In this document: one piece after another, positions 22,054 to 35,164 of the stretch | Layout: every line of letters starts with the position of its first letter | Numbering within the stretch: the first letter of the stretch is position 1 | From: Seminavis robusta | Taxonomy: Eukaryota > Bacillariophyta > Bacillariophyceae > Naviculales > Naviculaceae | DNA: 64,000 nucleotides | NCBI GenBank assembly: GCA_903772945.1 | Contig: CAICTM010000446.1 | Span: 1 to 64,000 of the forward strand | Direction of reading: 5' to 3' | Made by a program: the position numbers and the translations under genes | Notes under the pieces: model-generated | The model's input: only the letters and a program-made list of their open reading frames with translations | Database searches by the model: none | Told to the model about the DNA's origin: nothing

Positions 22054-23896
22054 CTATTTGCGAGGGCGGGAAGACACCCCAGACTGAAGCAAACCCAAGA
22101 GACGGTCCATGGTAGCCTCGTTAGACTGGTCATTATTTGTTTCGTCCTTTGATGCTGTCTCGTCGTCGTCTTCGGCTTCGTGGCTATCCTGAAACGAAAA
22201 CAACTTGGAGGCAACCGTTTGCCAGATGGGCGTCCCTTTGCGCTCCTCCGCAGTGGGAAATCCGCAGACGTAGGGACAATAATGTCGATGTGCGGCAAGA
22301 GGATTCAAAGTCTCTAGCTTTTGCTTCTTGGTGGGGTTTTCCTCCTTGTCGTCGTTGTTGGCCTCCGCAGCTGCTGATTCCATGCTGTGGTGATGATGAT
22401 GAACACTGTGCAGATTGAATCGAAGCTTTGACAAGCAGATTGGGCAGTGCAGCAAGACGATACCATCTTCCTTTGGCACTGTTGTTGTCGTGTCGCTCTT
22501 TGTTGGCGGCGGTATCCAACCAAACAAGGCCAATGCGGCAATCCCTTCGTAGAGACTCTCCCAAGCACTCTGAGTCCTCGTGTGAGCCCGAATCTCCTCT
22601 TCTTTGGTCGGTGGATGCAAAATAACATCCAATCTCGACAGCAATGTTTCATGTTCCAACCCCAATGCCGTGTAAGGCCGTTTGCGGTTGAATGCCAATT
22701 TGGCCAGCATGCGACGCTGCAGCGACGTTCGGCGTTTTATAGCTAGATCAGCCTCATCATCGTCCGTGGTCCCACCAAAGTGCAGCACATTCTGGGGAAT
22801 GGTCAGTTCGGGAATCTGCCATTGGGGCGGTCCATCGTCGGGGGAATGGTGGTCCTGGATGTGTAGCACTTTGGCAAGGGCATTGAACCGCGTCAAAAGG
22901 AGTCGTCGTGAATCGGGCTCTTCAATCATATCCACAACATTTCTTGGCAGAATCGATGCCATGTAATGCGGTACAATTGTTGTACTACTGGTTTGTTCTG
23001 GATTATTGTTGGTGATTGTCGTGTTGTTGTTGGTTACGACGAAATGCAGGTCTGCCTCGAATCGAAAGCGACAAGTTGGTTTGTGCGCCGTGGCCAGTTT
23101 CTTTTGATAGGCTTGAATGAGCTTGGTGATGGTGGATTGTTTGGTGATTTTGGGGTGGATCTTGACCACCAAGGCCGCTTGGCAGCAAACACACCGAAGC
23201 ATGTCCATGGATGTGTTGGTCCATCTATACAGTACATTTTCAGCAATATACAACATAGAAAGAGACAAACATGAATGCAAGGTGGTGAGAAACATTGATT
23301 CGATTGTGTGTCCGTGTGTAGTTTGTGCAACAGTATCCTCTTGTCACACAAGATGTTTGCAGACACAAAAAAAATGCTCTTGGAAACACAAGAAAACAAA
23401 CAAAGACTTGGCCATGCCATCTTGGCAACGGCCGTCGGCTCCGCGTCTTGTAAAAATAAATGCACAATCATCTGAACGTAAATCACGCCACCGAATGACG
23501 GCAGGCAGGTACAGATGGCACAGCATTTCATGTTCCCTTCGTCTTGCGTCACAACAAGACAAGACATGTTACTCACCCAAATCTAGCACAGACGAGGGGA
23601 GAGAGAGGAGTCGGTTTGCAAAAGTAGGTCAAAGGACGAAAGGTCTCCAATCTCGATCGAAAGGCTTCTCGGGACGTCAGCTTTTCAAGCTCATTTCGTT
23701 GCAGTTGACGAAGCCTACTTTCAAACGAAAGCTTTTCGGTGGCGTCTTGCTCCTTGCTGTTGTCGTCAATCCACGTGTCCAGCAGCGAAAGATCCACTTT
23801 TGTCACCACATCTTGATTCGTCTTTGGCGCTTCTTCCTTGCTCTTGCCAGAATCGTGATCAGCAGCCGTCATCTTGGCAACGGGGAACAAATACAC
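22054..23896 (-). CDS. C3HC zinc-finger NIPA/Rsm1-like protein
   Basis: Two exons, 23896-23577 and 23224-22054, with a 352-base intron (GTGAGT...ATATAG). The product is about 496 residues; a start at 23872 would remove eight. Joining the exons gives ETFRPLTYFCKP, then LSPLVCARFGW, then RCVCCQAALVVKI, which is the C3HC finger of ZC3HC1/NIPA and yeast Rsm1. KKLATAHKPTCRF supplies the His and final Cys. A second motif, LLHCPICLSKLRF with HRHYCPYVCGFP (about residues 375-435), matches the Rsm1-like C-terminal finger. Family members sit at the nuclear basket or act in mRNA export and cell-cycle control. An NLS-like KKQK patch lies between. The intron is long for this window and carries open frames that I regard as spurious. 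Confidence 0.85.
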
Positions 23897-24368
23897 AAAC
23901 AGCAGGCTAGCTAGCTAGTATGGTAGGGCCTCCTTGCTACAGTGTAGCTTGGCTCTTCTATATCTGGGAGATGAAGGGTTGAGCTTGGCGGTTGTGGTTG
24001 CGTTGTGAGGCTGGCTTCATCGAAACAGCGTCGCAACACACGTGAAGACAGCTTCAATTCGTCACGTAGATGGGGCAAATTTGGGGTTAAAGTTAAGGTC
24101 AACTTTGTTTCTTTGTTTTACCTCAGCTACCTCAACTCAGCGTTATCTTCTTGTTACAGCCGCTGGATCTTTGAGAGAAAGCTTATTCAAGATGAGGTAA
24201 ATATTGCTGTGGTTCCTCACGGCGCAGCGTTGTGACAAACCTCCAAATCCTCTCCTCCCATTTGGAAACTCCTTTTTGCCATCAAAGGACATATTTCAGT
24301 TGACAGATACCACCGGTACCCTGTCCTACACTGTGAAGCAGCTAGCGGTTTAATTGGAAGCTCTTACA
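23897..24368. other. Divergent promoter region
   Basis: Lies between the starts of two divergent genes and probably contains both promoters. An ACCACCGGTACC motif is near 24310-24321. No gene is visible. Confidence 0.5.
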
Positions 24369-25061
24369 ATGAATTCAACAACAGCACTTCTATTCTTGGG
24401 AGGGGCTGCATCAGCAGCTCTCCTCCTTGCGATACTGCGCTTTCTATGGATCTATCGAGAGATTCAAGCACGAAGAAATGGCTATGATGACAAGGAGACC
24501 AGAACAGCATTCAGAAGCAAGAAATGCAAGACACTGGTGGTGCTGGGATCAGGTGGTCATACCAGTGAAATGCTACACATGGTCTCACAGCTAGACAGTG
24601 CCCTGTATGATCCAATTGTATATGTGGTGGCTGATACGGATCATACCTCCATCCAACGGCTCCAAGCAAATCCTGAGCTCCACAAGAATGACACCATTGT
24701 CCACAAAATTCCACGAAGTCGAGAAGTGGGACAATCATTTACGTCTTCATTTATCACGACAATCTATGCACTGATACATGCCATTGTCTTGACCATACAG
24801 ATTCGACCTGAGCTGGTACTCTGCAATGGACCTGGAACCTGTGTACCGGTTATACTGGGAGCCTGGTTGATTCGAATGCCAGGATTTCCTTGTCAATTTC
24901 TGTTTTGTGAGTCATTTTGTCGAGTTGAAACTCTCAGTCTCGCAGGAAAACTACTCTATCCAATTGTGGATTGCTTCATTGTGCATTGGCAAGAATTGCA
25001 TCAAAAATACCCCAAAAGTCCTCTCTCTTCCACTTTTGTGGTCAATCACAATCAACAATAA
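24369..25061 (+). CDS. ALG14: UDP-GlcNAc transferase subunit ALG14
   Basis: About 230 residues from the ATG at 24369. An N-terminal membrane segment (LLFLGGAASAALLLAILRFL) is followed by the nucleotide-sugar loop LVVLGSGGHTSEML, VVADTDHTS, the KIPRSREVGQS motif, and LVLCNGPGTCVPV, FCESFCRVETLSLAGKLLY, WQELHQKYP. These are hallmark ALG14 motifs. ALG14 anchors the catalytic subunit ALG13 to the ER membrane, and together they add the second GlcNAc to the dolichol-linked oligosaccharide on the cytosolic face. Length is normal for the family. No ALG13 is in the window. Confidence 0.95.
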   Translation: MNSTTALLFLGGAASAALLLAILRFLWIYREIQARRNGYDDKETRTAFRSKKCKTLVVLGSGGHTSEMLHMVSQLDSALYDPIVYVVADTDHTSIQRLQANPELHKNDTIVHKIPRSREVGQSFTSSFITTIYALIHAIVLTIQIRPELVLCNGPGTCVPVILGAWLIRMPGFPCQFLFCESFCRVETLSLAGKLLYPIVDCFIVHWQELHQKYPKSPLSSTFVVNHNQQ

Positions 25062-25764
25062 TGAAGCAGATGAAAGGCGTACATGTTCCAATGTGAATAG
25101 AGGAAAGTAACAACAACGGCAGTGTGACTTGAGCTTGTCAGGCCCTTTGGCGATTTCTCCACTAGCTAGAATCGAAGGGGGTGACAAACGGCCCATAATC
25201 AGCGGGGAAAGAAGACCCTGTTGAGCTTGATTCCAGTCCGACGTTGTGAAATGACTTGTGAGGTGTAGAATAAGTGGGAGCTTCGGCACACATGAAATAC
25301 CACTACTCGTAATGTTGTTTTACTTATCTCATGATCCCCTGTCTTCCCTTGAAACCGCCAAATTGAAGCGTGAGAATGGAATGAAAGAGGGCAAGAGAAG
25401 GACGCCCTCGTACAGGTACCGGTACATCAGGACGTATACCATCACCAAGAAAAGGCACGAAGGTCAATCCACAGCTAGCTTCGAGCCCTCCCTCGGGGCA
25501 ATCATTGCCCCAGCTCCATGTCTTGCGTCGAGCGGTACTGTGAGACCTTGGCCGTCGGCCCTTCAGTTCAAATACCGGGATGGAAGCATACGCAAATCCG
25601 AGCTCTCTTCCAGTTCGGGGCAGCTAGAGAACAGTGTAACAGTCTATGGTAATAGTCGTTATTCATCTTTAGTGTTGTCTGTGAACACGTAACGATCCAA
25701 TGACCCAATCTTCTATGAAACCCCTTCGATTTACGCGTGAAACCCGAACTAGCTGGACCAGACC
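25062..25764. other. Convergent intergenic region
   Basis: Lies between convergent genes and holds two 3' ends. ACCGGTAC near 25420 is one of the window-wide palindromes. The 144-residue frame near 25258-25692 has no family resemblance. Confidence 0.5.
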
Positions 25765-28700
25765 TTATAACGCATCAAGCAAGGCGCTGGCGAGCTGCTT
25801 GAGGAACGTCTCCTGATGTTGCGACCAGGCTATTGGTTCCAGCAGTTCTCTCGCCTTGTCACACAGGTCGAGGCGCACTGGATCATCGTCTTCTCTGAGA
25901 TTGGATAATCTCCAGCATAACTCGCCCATCCAGGTGTGAGCCTTGCGTTCCAGCTCGACGTGAAACACGCTGTTCTCGTCATCCAAGACCCAAGATTCCA
26001 TTTCCTTGAGCACTTCATGATCGAAGTTATCCTCCTCTTCCATCTTGATCACCTCAAGCAAGTACGCGAGGGGATTGAAGAGTGGAACCCAAAAGTCGGA
26101 TTCTTGGGAATGATCGTGAAACGAGTTGATGATGAACTTTTTGAAGATCAGATCTGAGTCTTTGGCTCGGTCGAGGAGTTTCAACACTTGAATCACCGGA
26201 AGGATAATTCTCAGCATATTGTCGATATCAGTTTGATCCTGCAGCGGGACGTGGTCGTGGATAACGATTTCTGCTTGTCTTTCGGCTGATTCATGCCGGC
26301 CGACGAGGTAGTACCACTGCACGCTCTCCGAAAAGCATTCGACAGCGTAATCGTAGCCGTAAAGCTGTATCATGGCTCCCGAGTGTTCGAGAACATCGTA
26401 CACGTTTTGTAACTGCTCGTGAATTGCCAGGGCACGTTCGTAGTAGCCCTGTTTTGCAAAATACATGGCAGCCATTGCCAAAGCGCGGCTGATGTGCACG
26501 GGATGACCATCTTCTCTGGCTTCTTCGACAAAGATACGCACCAGGCCCTCCTGTTCTTTTCTGGTTTGCATATCCGTTGCTTCTCGTTCCAATTTCAATG
26601 CACACAGCGTAGAAATGATTGGCATCATCAGCGTTCGGCTCATTCCAGGAATCTTGGACGACGTCTTTACGATCTGTGGAAATGGGCATAGAAAAGGTTA
26701 GGTTCAACTTTTGGATGACTCAAACTCCATACTCGACAACGATGGCTTACCTTGTACGCATCCTCAAAAGTCATCACACTCTCATATTCATCACCGAGAC
26801 GTTGGTGGCACAGACCTATTCTGATGTGAAGACGTAGAATAAGATCCAAGATTTCTGGGTGCGCCGACACCTGAACCCACTCGTCTGATGCAAAAGAGTC
26901 AAGGTGCAAAACGTGAGAAGGAGACTCAAACCAAAATTCACAAAATGCCAAAGGCCAGGGAGATTCCATACCATCACGACCGCCATTTTCATCAACAGCC
27001 TCAACGCTCTCGAACGACATCTCCAAAGCGTCTCTGTAGAGATCCAAACTCTGCATCGCGAGGTCCCATTCTTCCAGCCGCGATCCGACAGCCAAGGCCA
27101 GAGGTGCCGACTTGCAGAAATCGCCACATGCTTTCCAGTGGTCGAAAAGAGTAAGAAGACGAGAGATATCACACTGCTCAAGAATATGCACTTGATCTTT
27201 TTCCATAGCTTCCGCAATCAATCGATGGAGCTCAATCTTCCTCTCCTTGAGCATTGTCGTGAGCACCTTTTGTCGCCACATTGCATGACTAAACTCAAAG
27301 AAGCGATCGTCAATTTCATCCATGTCCATAGAAGTCCGGCTGTCCCGACCATCCATTTCATGAATTCCACTCCTCGAATCCGAGTCACAGCCCGTGGAAC
27401 CTGAATGGAGCGAGACAGACTCATCCTCGTCTTCGAAACGTTCCACCAGAATAATCTCCTCAACGGCGTTGTCCAATGCATGCTCGATTTCGATTTCTTC
27501 GAGCTCGGGATGCACGCGAACAACGTCCGATAGCGAGAAGGAGAGCCCCAACACAGCGCAAGTCTGCAAAACCTTCCTCACACGCACATCAAGGGCATCA
27601 AACCTGCTAAGAAAAGTTTCTTCCATGACAGCACCGCTGTTGTACTTTGAAGCCATCCCTTTCTACTCGTGCAGCGTGCAACAAGAGTTGGTTAGGACTA
27701 GCGCATTCACACAGAGGTGCCATCACATAAACACAACGGAACGTACCTGATCTTCTTCGGCCTGAGCCGTCCAACGGAGAATTCCAGCATCGTCAATGGC
27801 CACCGTCTTGTTACGCTTGATGTTCTCAAGGAGTTCTGCGACATAGACGGGAAGACCCCCTGTCTTCTGGTAAATGTCGGAGCACAAAGATTCGTCAACG
27901 GCGTCTTCCCCGTAGCCAAGAACCTTAGCGATCATTTCTCTGATTTCAAGCAAGTCCAAGGGCCCCAATGAGATCTCGATCATTTGCGATTGCATGTGAC
28001 TTTGAGTGATAGCAGTGGACAGACGCCGCAATGCTTGCTTGTCGTGTGAACGCATAGCGCAAATCAAAAGCATCTTTTTGCCTCGTTCACACAACTCTCG
28101 GAAAATCTTCCAAGTGAAGGAGTCCACCCATTGAAAGTCGTCCACAAAGATAAGGGACAAATCTGAATAGTTTGTAATGCATATGAATGCCTGTGAAAGG
28201 AACTCCACAAGTTCGTTGATTGTCGGAACGTGACCATCGACGTGAGTAACCGGGCTAGCACCATCCAGACCCAGAAACTGCGATCCGACAATGTCAGCAT
28301 ACTCATGAGGATACTCAATTTCCTCGCAAATTTGACATAGTTTCTCAAAGTATGGTACATCTAGCCGCACACCCGTAAGGCTCATGACTGACTCGTTGCC
28401 GTCGATGTCCTCCAGCTGAGGTTTGCTTTTGGCACGAAAAGTCTTGCGTGTGGATTGGTGTTTCATGAGTGAACTTCGTCGACTTTTCCTGCTAGTAGGT
28501 GTTCCAGCCACGGGGCCTATCGGCCCTGTCTTTGGCCACATTTGGCCACCGTGCAGCGACGAAGGGTTTCCTCCACCATGCAGAGACTGACTAAGGGAGG
28601 GTCGCCTGTTCAGAGCGCCGCCAGAAGCCTGAGTCGCCAGTACATTGGATTCGCGACGCTTCAGCGCCATCGAAGCTGGGTTGCCGTCAGGACCACCGCC

Positions 28701-31700
28701 ATGGAGAGATTTCGCCAGACTCGCTGATCCATGGAGAGAAGCCCCAAGCGATCCACGATTGTGCCTCGACGAAGGTCCCGATTTGTTGAATGGTGCTTGT
28801 GGGTTTCCCATATTGGCCAACCCCAGCATCCCCATACCAGCGGATTGTACAGACAAGCCGCGACTTAGTTGGGGCTTTCCCAACAGACCAGAATGTGTCG
28901 ATGCACCGCGACTTAGTTGCGGCTTTGAAAGAAAACCAGGTGCGCGCCCGTCAGTTTGGGCCCTCTGCAGGGACGCGGGAAGGAGGCTATTTGCCCTGTG
29001 GCCACTGTGGCTCGACAAACCAAGTCCGCTGTGGGTTGAGGTGCCAAGTGTGTCTACCTCGAAGGAGTTTCCTCCCTCCGTATGAAAAGAATCGTTGTGC
29101 ATGGAGGCGTCACCAAACCTGCTAACGGAGTCTCCAAGAAGCGATTCGAGCGGCTTTCCGCGGTCTGTACGAGCAAGACCAGGGCGATAACCTGACCTGC
29201 TCTGGCCACGAAGAGAATGGTGGCCAAGATCTGAACCTGAACCCGACACACTCTTTGTATCATCGCTAGCAGTGACAGTTCCATCGTGTTCACAAAGATC
29301 GCGAATGGCGCTCAAGAAGACCTTGCGGAACGAACTGTTCATGATAGCGACAAACGGTGAGGACTGGGACAGCAATGCGCAGCCAAGGGACCAGCACGAC
29401 GATCATACCTAAGAGGGATTCTCTGCTCTGTCTCTGTCGTCGTGGATCGAGCCGCAATGACCTTTCTACCTGATTTGGCCCAAGCCTTTTTCACCTCTTC
29501 TAGAATAGAAATTCCAAGCGCACTTTTTCCCATACCGCACTCACCCATCAAAAAGACCATGGAACTCCTTGTTGGGTCCGGCTCTTCGATGATCTCTTGC
29601 GCAATGGCTGCGATTTCATTTCTCTCTTCACGACGTCCAACAAATGGCACCGACGACTTTTTCTTTTTGGAAGCTGCAGCCATCAAGTCGGGTTCGAAAA
29701 CGGCCACAGGATTGTCGTAGCCCTTCGCTTTGATGGATGGCAAATTTTTGAAATCGAACCGCGAACCAGCTTGGGCGCGAACTTGTTCGTCGACCAAGAT
29801 GCCCTTGTTCATTTTTGCTGCCATCAATCGAGCTGCGAGATTTACGGCGGCACCCATGACAGCAAACTCGTGTCGACGGACGCCGCCAACAACTCCGCAA
29901 TATACTTTGCCGAATGTTGCTCCTACACGATTGTCGACTTGGAGCTCGGACTTGAGGGAGCGGTGAATTGCGAACGTTGCTGGCAGTCCGTTGTTGGCAA
30001 CCCTGATTTTGGCAAGGAAATATTTGTTTATCAGAGGGACTCGGGGCAAGAACCTGGATTACCGTAGCTCGGCAGGATCACTTACATGTTTGGAAACGTG
30101 GAACCTCGCAGCCCAAAGGTCGCGATCAGTACCACACCTGCAAAACGTGTGTCATTTGGCATCGTTAGCATGATGTAACATAACAAAACCAGGAATGAAT
30201 AGTTGGAAGACGAGACACTTGATCCGTACCTTTATCATCCACAATGAATTGACGCAAATGCCCACTATACCGATCCAACTCTCTGGAAACGACATGCATG
30301 ATGTCTCCCAACTTTGCGTACAGTTTGCCGTCAATGTCCCCATCTCCTGTAATTTTGGGGGTCATGACTGCTTTGATGAAAATAGTAAAGACTGATCTCA
30401 ACTCGGCTTCCGCAAGGTGCCTGTCTTCGATTGTGGATTGTGGTGCAGCAATTTTTCCTTGCCGAATCTGTGCCGACAATGCCAATTCATCGTCTCGAAT
30501 GACCGGGTGGACATAGAGTGCCATTTGCAAATGCAGACGAGCCAAGGCAGATTGATTCAAATCACGACAATGGGTTCGCAGTGCCTCGTATCGCGACATT
30601 TCGTTGTTGAGTGCGCTGTCGACTTCATCATTCAGGCTTTTATTCCCTTCCAACGAAAAGAATTTCTTGCCTCTCGCGGCAATCAAAGCTGGTGACGTTG
30701 CAACTTTCATTGCTTGGGGCAAATCATGACAGCAGTATGCCAGAGATGACAAAGCTTTGGGTGACGCGAGCACCTCTCCGTCGGTCGCGGCATCGGCAGC
30801 CAACGCTGCTTGATCAATCGGGTCTCCCATGACCAGGAATTCACGACGCAGTTCTACTCCTTCTTCATCGGGATCTTCTTTGTAATCCCCCACATGGAGA
30901 CCCACAAACTTTCCAGCTCCGAGTCCACAATGCACGTTTAGAATGGCTTCTTGTCGGACTCCATCGACCATGGGCATGGCGTGCGGCATGGCCGCTCCTA
31001 CGGAAAAGTCACTGAATTTCTCCACAATGGCGGCCGCGCACTTGGCAGCCGCCAAGACACAGGTTGCTATCCGTGGCATGTTATCGTCTTTCCCGTAGTT
31101 GTTGACATCCTGCAATGTGGACAAGGATGCATTCAAGTTGGACAAGGCACTGCTGGCCCCTCCCGCTTTGTTCATTCCATCGTCGTAGTCATTGACTTTC
31201 CATTCGGCAAAGAAGGCATCTCCGGCAAACTTGAGAATATCCCCTCCGTGTGAGACGACTTCATTGACAATCATATCAAAGTAAGAGTTGATGACTTTGG
31301 AAAGCGATTCGCAATCGAGCATGGTGGACAATTTGGTGAACCCCGAGATATCGGCAAATACGACGGCCCCCTCACGTTCGACGACTTTTGGGAGTTTGAT
31401 CATGACGTCGGTGTTGGATTGTCCCGCTTGTAGCTTGAGTATGGATTCGGAAAAGTTTCCATCGTAGAACTCCATGCCTTCATCGGACAAGTCACTGACG
31501 GCAGATTCTCCCATGCGCGAGGACCCCATGAATGACTCTGACTCATCATCTCGAATAGATCCCAACAATGACTTCTTCTTGTTGTTGGTGTTGCTGGATG
31601 CTCTGCGATTGTTAGAATTGGTCTTGCTATTATTGCGATGGTAGGGGTTACTGCTGGAGTGATGACTGGAGCCCGTGAGTGATTGATTGAACGAGTTTCC

Positions 31701-32786
31701 CTTGCTGTTGGATTCTTCCAGTGATTCACAGGACTCCTCCATGATGGTCATGTCGACTCCTCGTTCGGCTTGCCAGATTTCGATTTCGTGCGAGACCAAA
31801 TCTTCCAGTACAGTCCGGGGTGTGTGATGTGAGAACCATACGAGACTTTCTACGAGTGCATCCTTTTTGGCGTCGCTGCTCGTCTGCCGAATTTCCTGTG
31901 TTTCATCCATGACATTCATGAGTCGAAGGGATTCGTCTCCTCCCGATAGGTCATCATCCCCAAATCGGGAGTCATCGCCCAATGTTTCTTCTCCATCTGT
32001 TTCATCTTCGTAGAAGAGTGAGTTGTACGAAAAATCGGCTCCGCCCGCTGAGGATGCAGAGTAGAGAGCCGAATCCTGTGACAGGAGTGACTGTCGACTG
32101 GAAGCCGCTGTGGCTTCTTGCATGAGTCGTTTTTGTCGCTCCTTTTGAGATTGTTGTTGATGTTGTTGCTGTTGTCTTGCGCCTCCTCCTCGCCCTCCTG
32201 ATCCACCACCACGTCCACCACCTCTTCCGGCGCCGGCCGCCAGAGCCATTTTTTCGAGACTACCTCTCCCGGAAGATTGCCGGACAATTCCAATCACACC
32301 ACCACGACCTCGTCCCGCAATCTCTCGTGATCCTGGTGGCAGAAGCGACGCCGTGTTTCCTCGTCCTGGCATTCCCGAATCGCGTCGAGAGGCACGAGCA
32401 CCTGCTGGATTGAGTTTGAGGTCTTTTCCATTTCCACTAGTGTTGTTGTTGGCAGCCGCTGCCGCGGCAGCAGCTCGTTGTTGTTGTCGTTGCACGGCTC
32501 GAGAGGGTCTCGCTTCGTGTGTGTAACCATAGGGATTGGGCACGCCACCACCGCCGATGCTATCTTCCAGCCCAAGGGATGATCGACGTCCCAGTCCCCC
32601 ACTACGGGAGATGGCCGCTGGTTTGGCCAATTGATTGGCCGATGACCCGTTCATGCTGCCTCGTTTCGACGGCGCCGTGTCGTTGGGACCGTAATCCATT
32701 TGTATGTCGCCATTGGCAGCGCTGCCATTGTTATTGTTGTTATTGAGACCATTTCGTCGAGAAGTAGAAGAAGAAGCCATATTCAT
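25765..32786 (-). CDS. Soluble adenylyl cyclase, six exons
   Basis: Six exons give about 2203 residues: 32786-30230, 30137-30086, 30002-29409, 29334-27747, 27662-26751 and 26673-25765. All junctions are GT-AG and keep frame. The first 460 residues are low-complexity. Cyclase domain 1 follows (VVFADISGFTKL, about 470, then GGDILKFAGDAFFAEW), with both metal-binding Asp. Cyclase domain 2 crosses exons 1-3: KGVVLIATFGLRG, GKVYCGVVGG, RHEFAVMGAAVNLAARLM. A P-loop NTPase (GECGMGKSA, about 1022) has its Walker B-like LIFVDDFQW about 450 residues later, because exon 4 opens with a Ser/Gly-rich insert. The rest is helical and TPR-like. The layout matches mammalian ADCY10, a bicarbonate-responsive enzyme making cAMP. 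The Thr that contacts adenine there (HEYTVIG) is Ala here (HEFAVMG), while the Lys is kept. Exon 2 is only 52 bases and rests on frame and motif continuity. Confidence 0.88.
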
Positions 32787-34343
32787 TGCTTGTCAATTGA
32801 TCCAATCAATCACAGTCTAGGAGTCAGTCACAGAAATCAATAATTGTGGAACTAACAACCAATGCAATCAATTGTCTCCACACCAACAGCCAGCCAGGCA
32901 GATGGATTGCTGCGCAAACGAATCGAATCTCAATCAAATCCCCAGTCCAACCAAGTTGAGAAAGTCAATCACTCTATCAATCAAAAAGACCAAAGCGAAG
33001 GGATGGCACACCAGACGGAAAATCGCAATCAAGCGTTGGAAGGAAGGAGAAAAGATGGAAATGAAGTCGTCAACACCTCATACGTTGCTGCTGATCTTGC
33101 TGGGGCACTGAGGAGCCGAAATCGTCGTCTTTGTTCAGAGGGATATTACAGTTCGAGGGTGTGCTGTAGTATGTTGACCCACTCTTCAGCTCTAGCAAGT
33201 GCCACTTTCTTCGATCGTTTGTTGGTTTTTGGTTTTTGGTGGTTGCATCGATGTGGATGTCTCGATGTCTCCAGCGTTCAACACAGGAAGGGAAATTCAC
33301 CGTCTCTTACTTTTTCTCTGCCTTCGGTTTCTAATGCCTGTGACTTGAAGGAAGCTTACTGAAATTACTTAATTCGTTAGGCTTCTATGAAAAAGTACAA
33401 TTTAATGGCCATTTCAAGGCATTAACTCTTTGAAGGCTGATGTCTCAGCAACTTGTGCCAGGAGCTGCCAGCAAAAGGATGGCGCATTCGAAAGAAAGTT
33501 GCTGGGATGCTGTCGCACCATGGTTCATAGCGGGTTCCGCCTTGGACCTATCAAGAAGAGAGGCCATGGGGGCTACCGGTACTACCTGGTAGTACATCGC
33601 TGAATGATGATTGAATCATCATTCGATTTTTTTTATTCACTGGATGAAGCCGAGAGGCCTGCATTCTGCGCTAGCTATCATAGCTACCAGCGGGTATCTG
33701 AAGCATCGGTTTGCATGCATGAGAGACTGTCCTAAAAGCACCCAATGGGTGTCGCTCCTCGAAGGGAGTACCGGTATGGCACCTTGCGATATTGCTACAG
33801 TTCGCACTACCGGTACCTAGAAACGCAGGCACGGGGATGTACCGTATGATACTACCGGTACCGGTAGCCAATGATGCGATCAATAATGACGAGGACGAGC
33901 CATGGCACGACGAGAGGTGCGAATTCAACAGACTTTGCCGAGAAAGATCCGATTCTTCCTCAAGCCATGCCTTGAAACACAAGGCTCTGTTGGATACCGG
34001 TAGGTCGCACAAACCCAAATACCAAGTCCCATGCATAGAGATAGAAAGCAGCGTCGGAGTGTGGGGCTCAATTTTAGACTAGCTAGATAGCTAGTAGACT
34101 AGCTAGCGGAGAGGAAGATAATTACCAGTACCGGTACAGTGTACCAGGTACATGTACAGTGTAACAAGAACGATCCTAAAATATTATTGCTACTCGTACG
34201 TACGCGTTGACCTTGAAGCTTCAACATCATGATCTGTGGCGGTTGAAGCGTGATTTCTTCCATTCCGGTAGCATCCACCCACCGATCACTATCAGTAGCA
34301 CATTCACTGCCTTCTTCTTTGAGTTAGTTTATCCCCCAACAAC
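32787..34343. other. Long divergent intergenic region rich in palindromes
   Basis: About 1.5 kb between divergent genes. The first part is leader and promoter of the cyclase gene. Between 33570 and 34200 lie at least six ACCGGTA palindromes, TACTACCTGGTAGTA (33580-33594) and a near-palindrome GAATGATGATT/AATCATCATTC (33602-33624). A 166-residue frame at 32862-33362 looks spurious. Confidence 0.5.
33571..34145. repeat. Cluster of ACCGGTA palindromes
   Basis: CTACCGGTA near 33573-33581, TACCGGTA near 33770, TACCGGTACC near 33808, a double TACCGGTACCGGTA near 33854, TACCGGTA near 33998 and TACCGGTAC near 34130 fall within about 575 bases, with GTACATGTAC-type palindromes nearby. None of it is coding. 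This is the densest occurrence in the window. Confidence 0.7.
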
Positions 34344-35164
34344 ATGCTTTCCAGAATCGTTGAGCAAATCTTTGTCGTTGCCCTATTGGTGGCAGCAGCA
34401 AGCCCCAGTGATGCATTCACCACTACCGGTACTGCCACCAGGACTGTCAAGGCTTTGTCGGCAACTGTAGACACAGAGGAGGATATTCTCAAGCCCCCTT
34501 ATGAGGTAGAACCCATTTCACTCCGTATTGGCCATGGATTTGATATTCATCGAATGGCTCCCATTGAAGTGGCAGGGCAACCAGTGATCATTGGCGGGGT
34601 GAAGATTACCCACAAGGATCAAAAGGTATAAAATATATATTTTTGTTGCGCCTAACTTGAGAAGTACACATCTTCGTCGCACTCAATACCTTCTTTGCTT
34701 TCTGTTTGATTGTTTGATAGTGGACTGATGCAGAAGGGACATATGTGGAAAAGGGAGGAATCTACGAAACTCAGCTAGGAGTAGTGGCCCATTCCGATGG
34801 TGACGTGGTCTATCATTCTATTGTAGATGCCATTTTTGGGGCTCTGACACTCCCCGACATTGGCCAAGTGTTTCAAGACACCGATCCTCGATGGAAGGGT
34901 TGCGATTCCTCCAAATTCATGGAACATGCCTATGAAGTCATGACGGGTTATGGATACAAAATTGGAAATTGCGATGTCACACTCATCTTGGAAAGACCCA
35001 AAGTAGCCAGCTTCAAACCAGCCATGAAAGAGAATATTATCAATTTGCTCCATACAACACCAGGTCGAGTCAACATCAAAGCTCGGACACACGAACAAGT
35101 GGATAGTGTGGGAGAGCTTCGAAGTTTGAGTTGTCATGTGGTTTTGACACTGGAAAGAGCTTAA
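34344..35164 (+). CDS. ISPF: 2-C-methyl-D-erythritol 2,4-cyclodiphosphate synthase, plastid
   Basis: Two exons, 34344-34625 and 34721-35164, with a 95-base intron (GTATAA...GATAG); the product is 241 residues. The core shows IGHGFDIHRM (metal-binding Asp and His), VIIGGVKI, AHSDGDVVYHSIVDAIFGAL (third metal ligand His), FQDTDPRWKG and the C-terminal ARTHEQVDSVGE. It converts CDP-methylerythritol 2-phosphate to the cyclic diphosphate in the plastid MEP isoprenoid pathway. The first 25 residues form a signal peptide (IFVVALLVAAASPSDA) ending at Ala-Phe-Thr-Thr, the A-F junction of the bipartite plastid leader in diatoms and relatives. The leader is followed by a Thr/Ala-rich transit region to about residue 45. 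The product feeds plastid isoprenoids. Confidence 0.95.

Noticed and set aside
30049-30138. A separate gene starting at 30049 in the cyclase locus
   Set aside because: That frame reads through an intron; splicing to 30002 restores cyclase motifs in frame with exon 2.
32862-33362. A 166-residue plus-strand frame in the cyclase promoter region
   Set aside because: Composition is that of AT-rich leader DNA, with no domain and no conserved start context.
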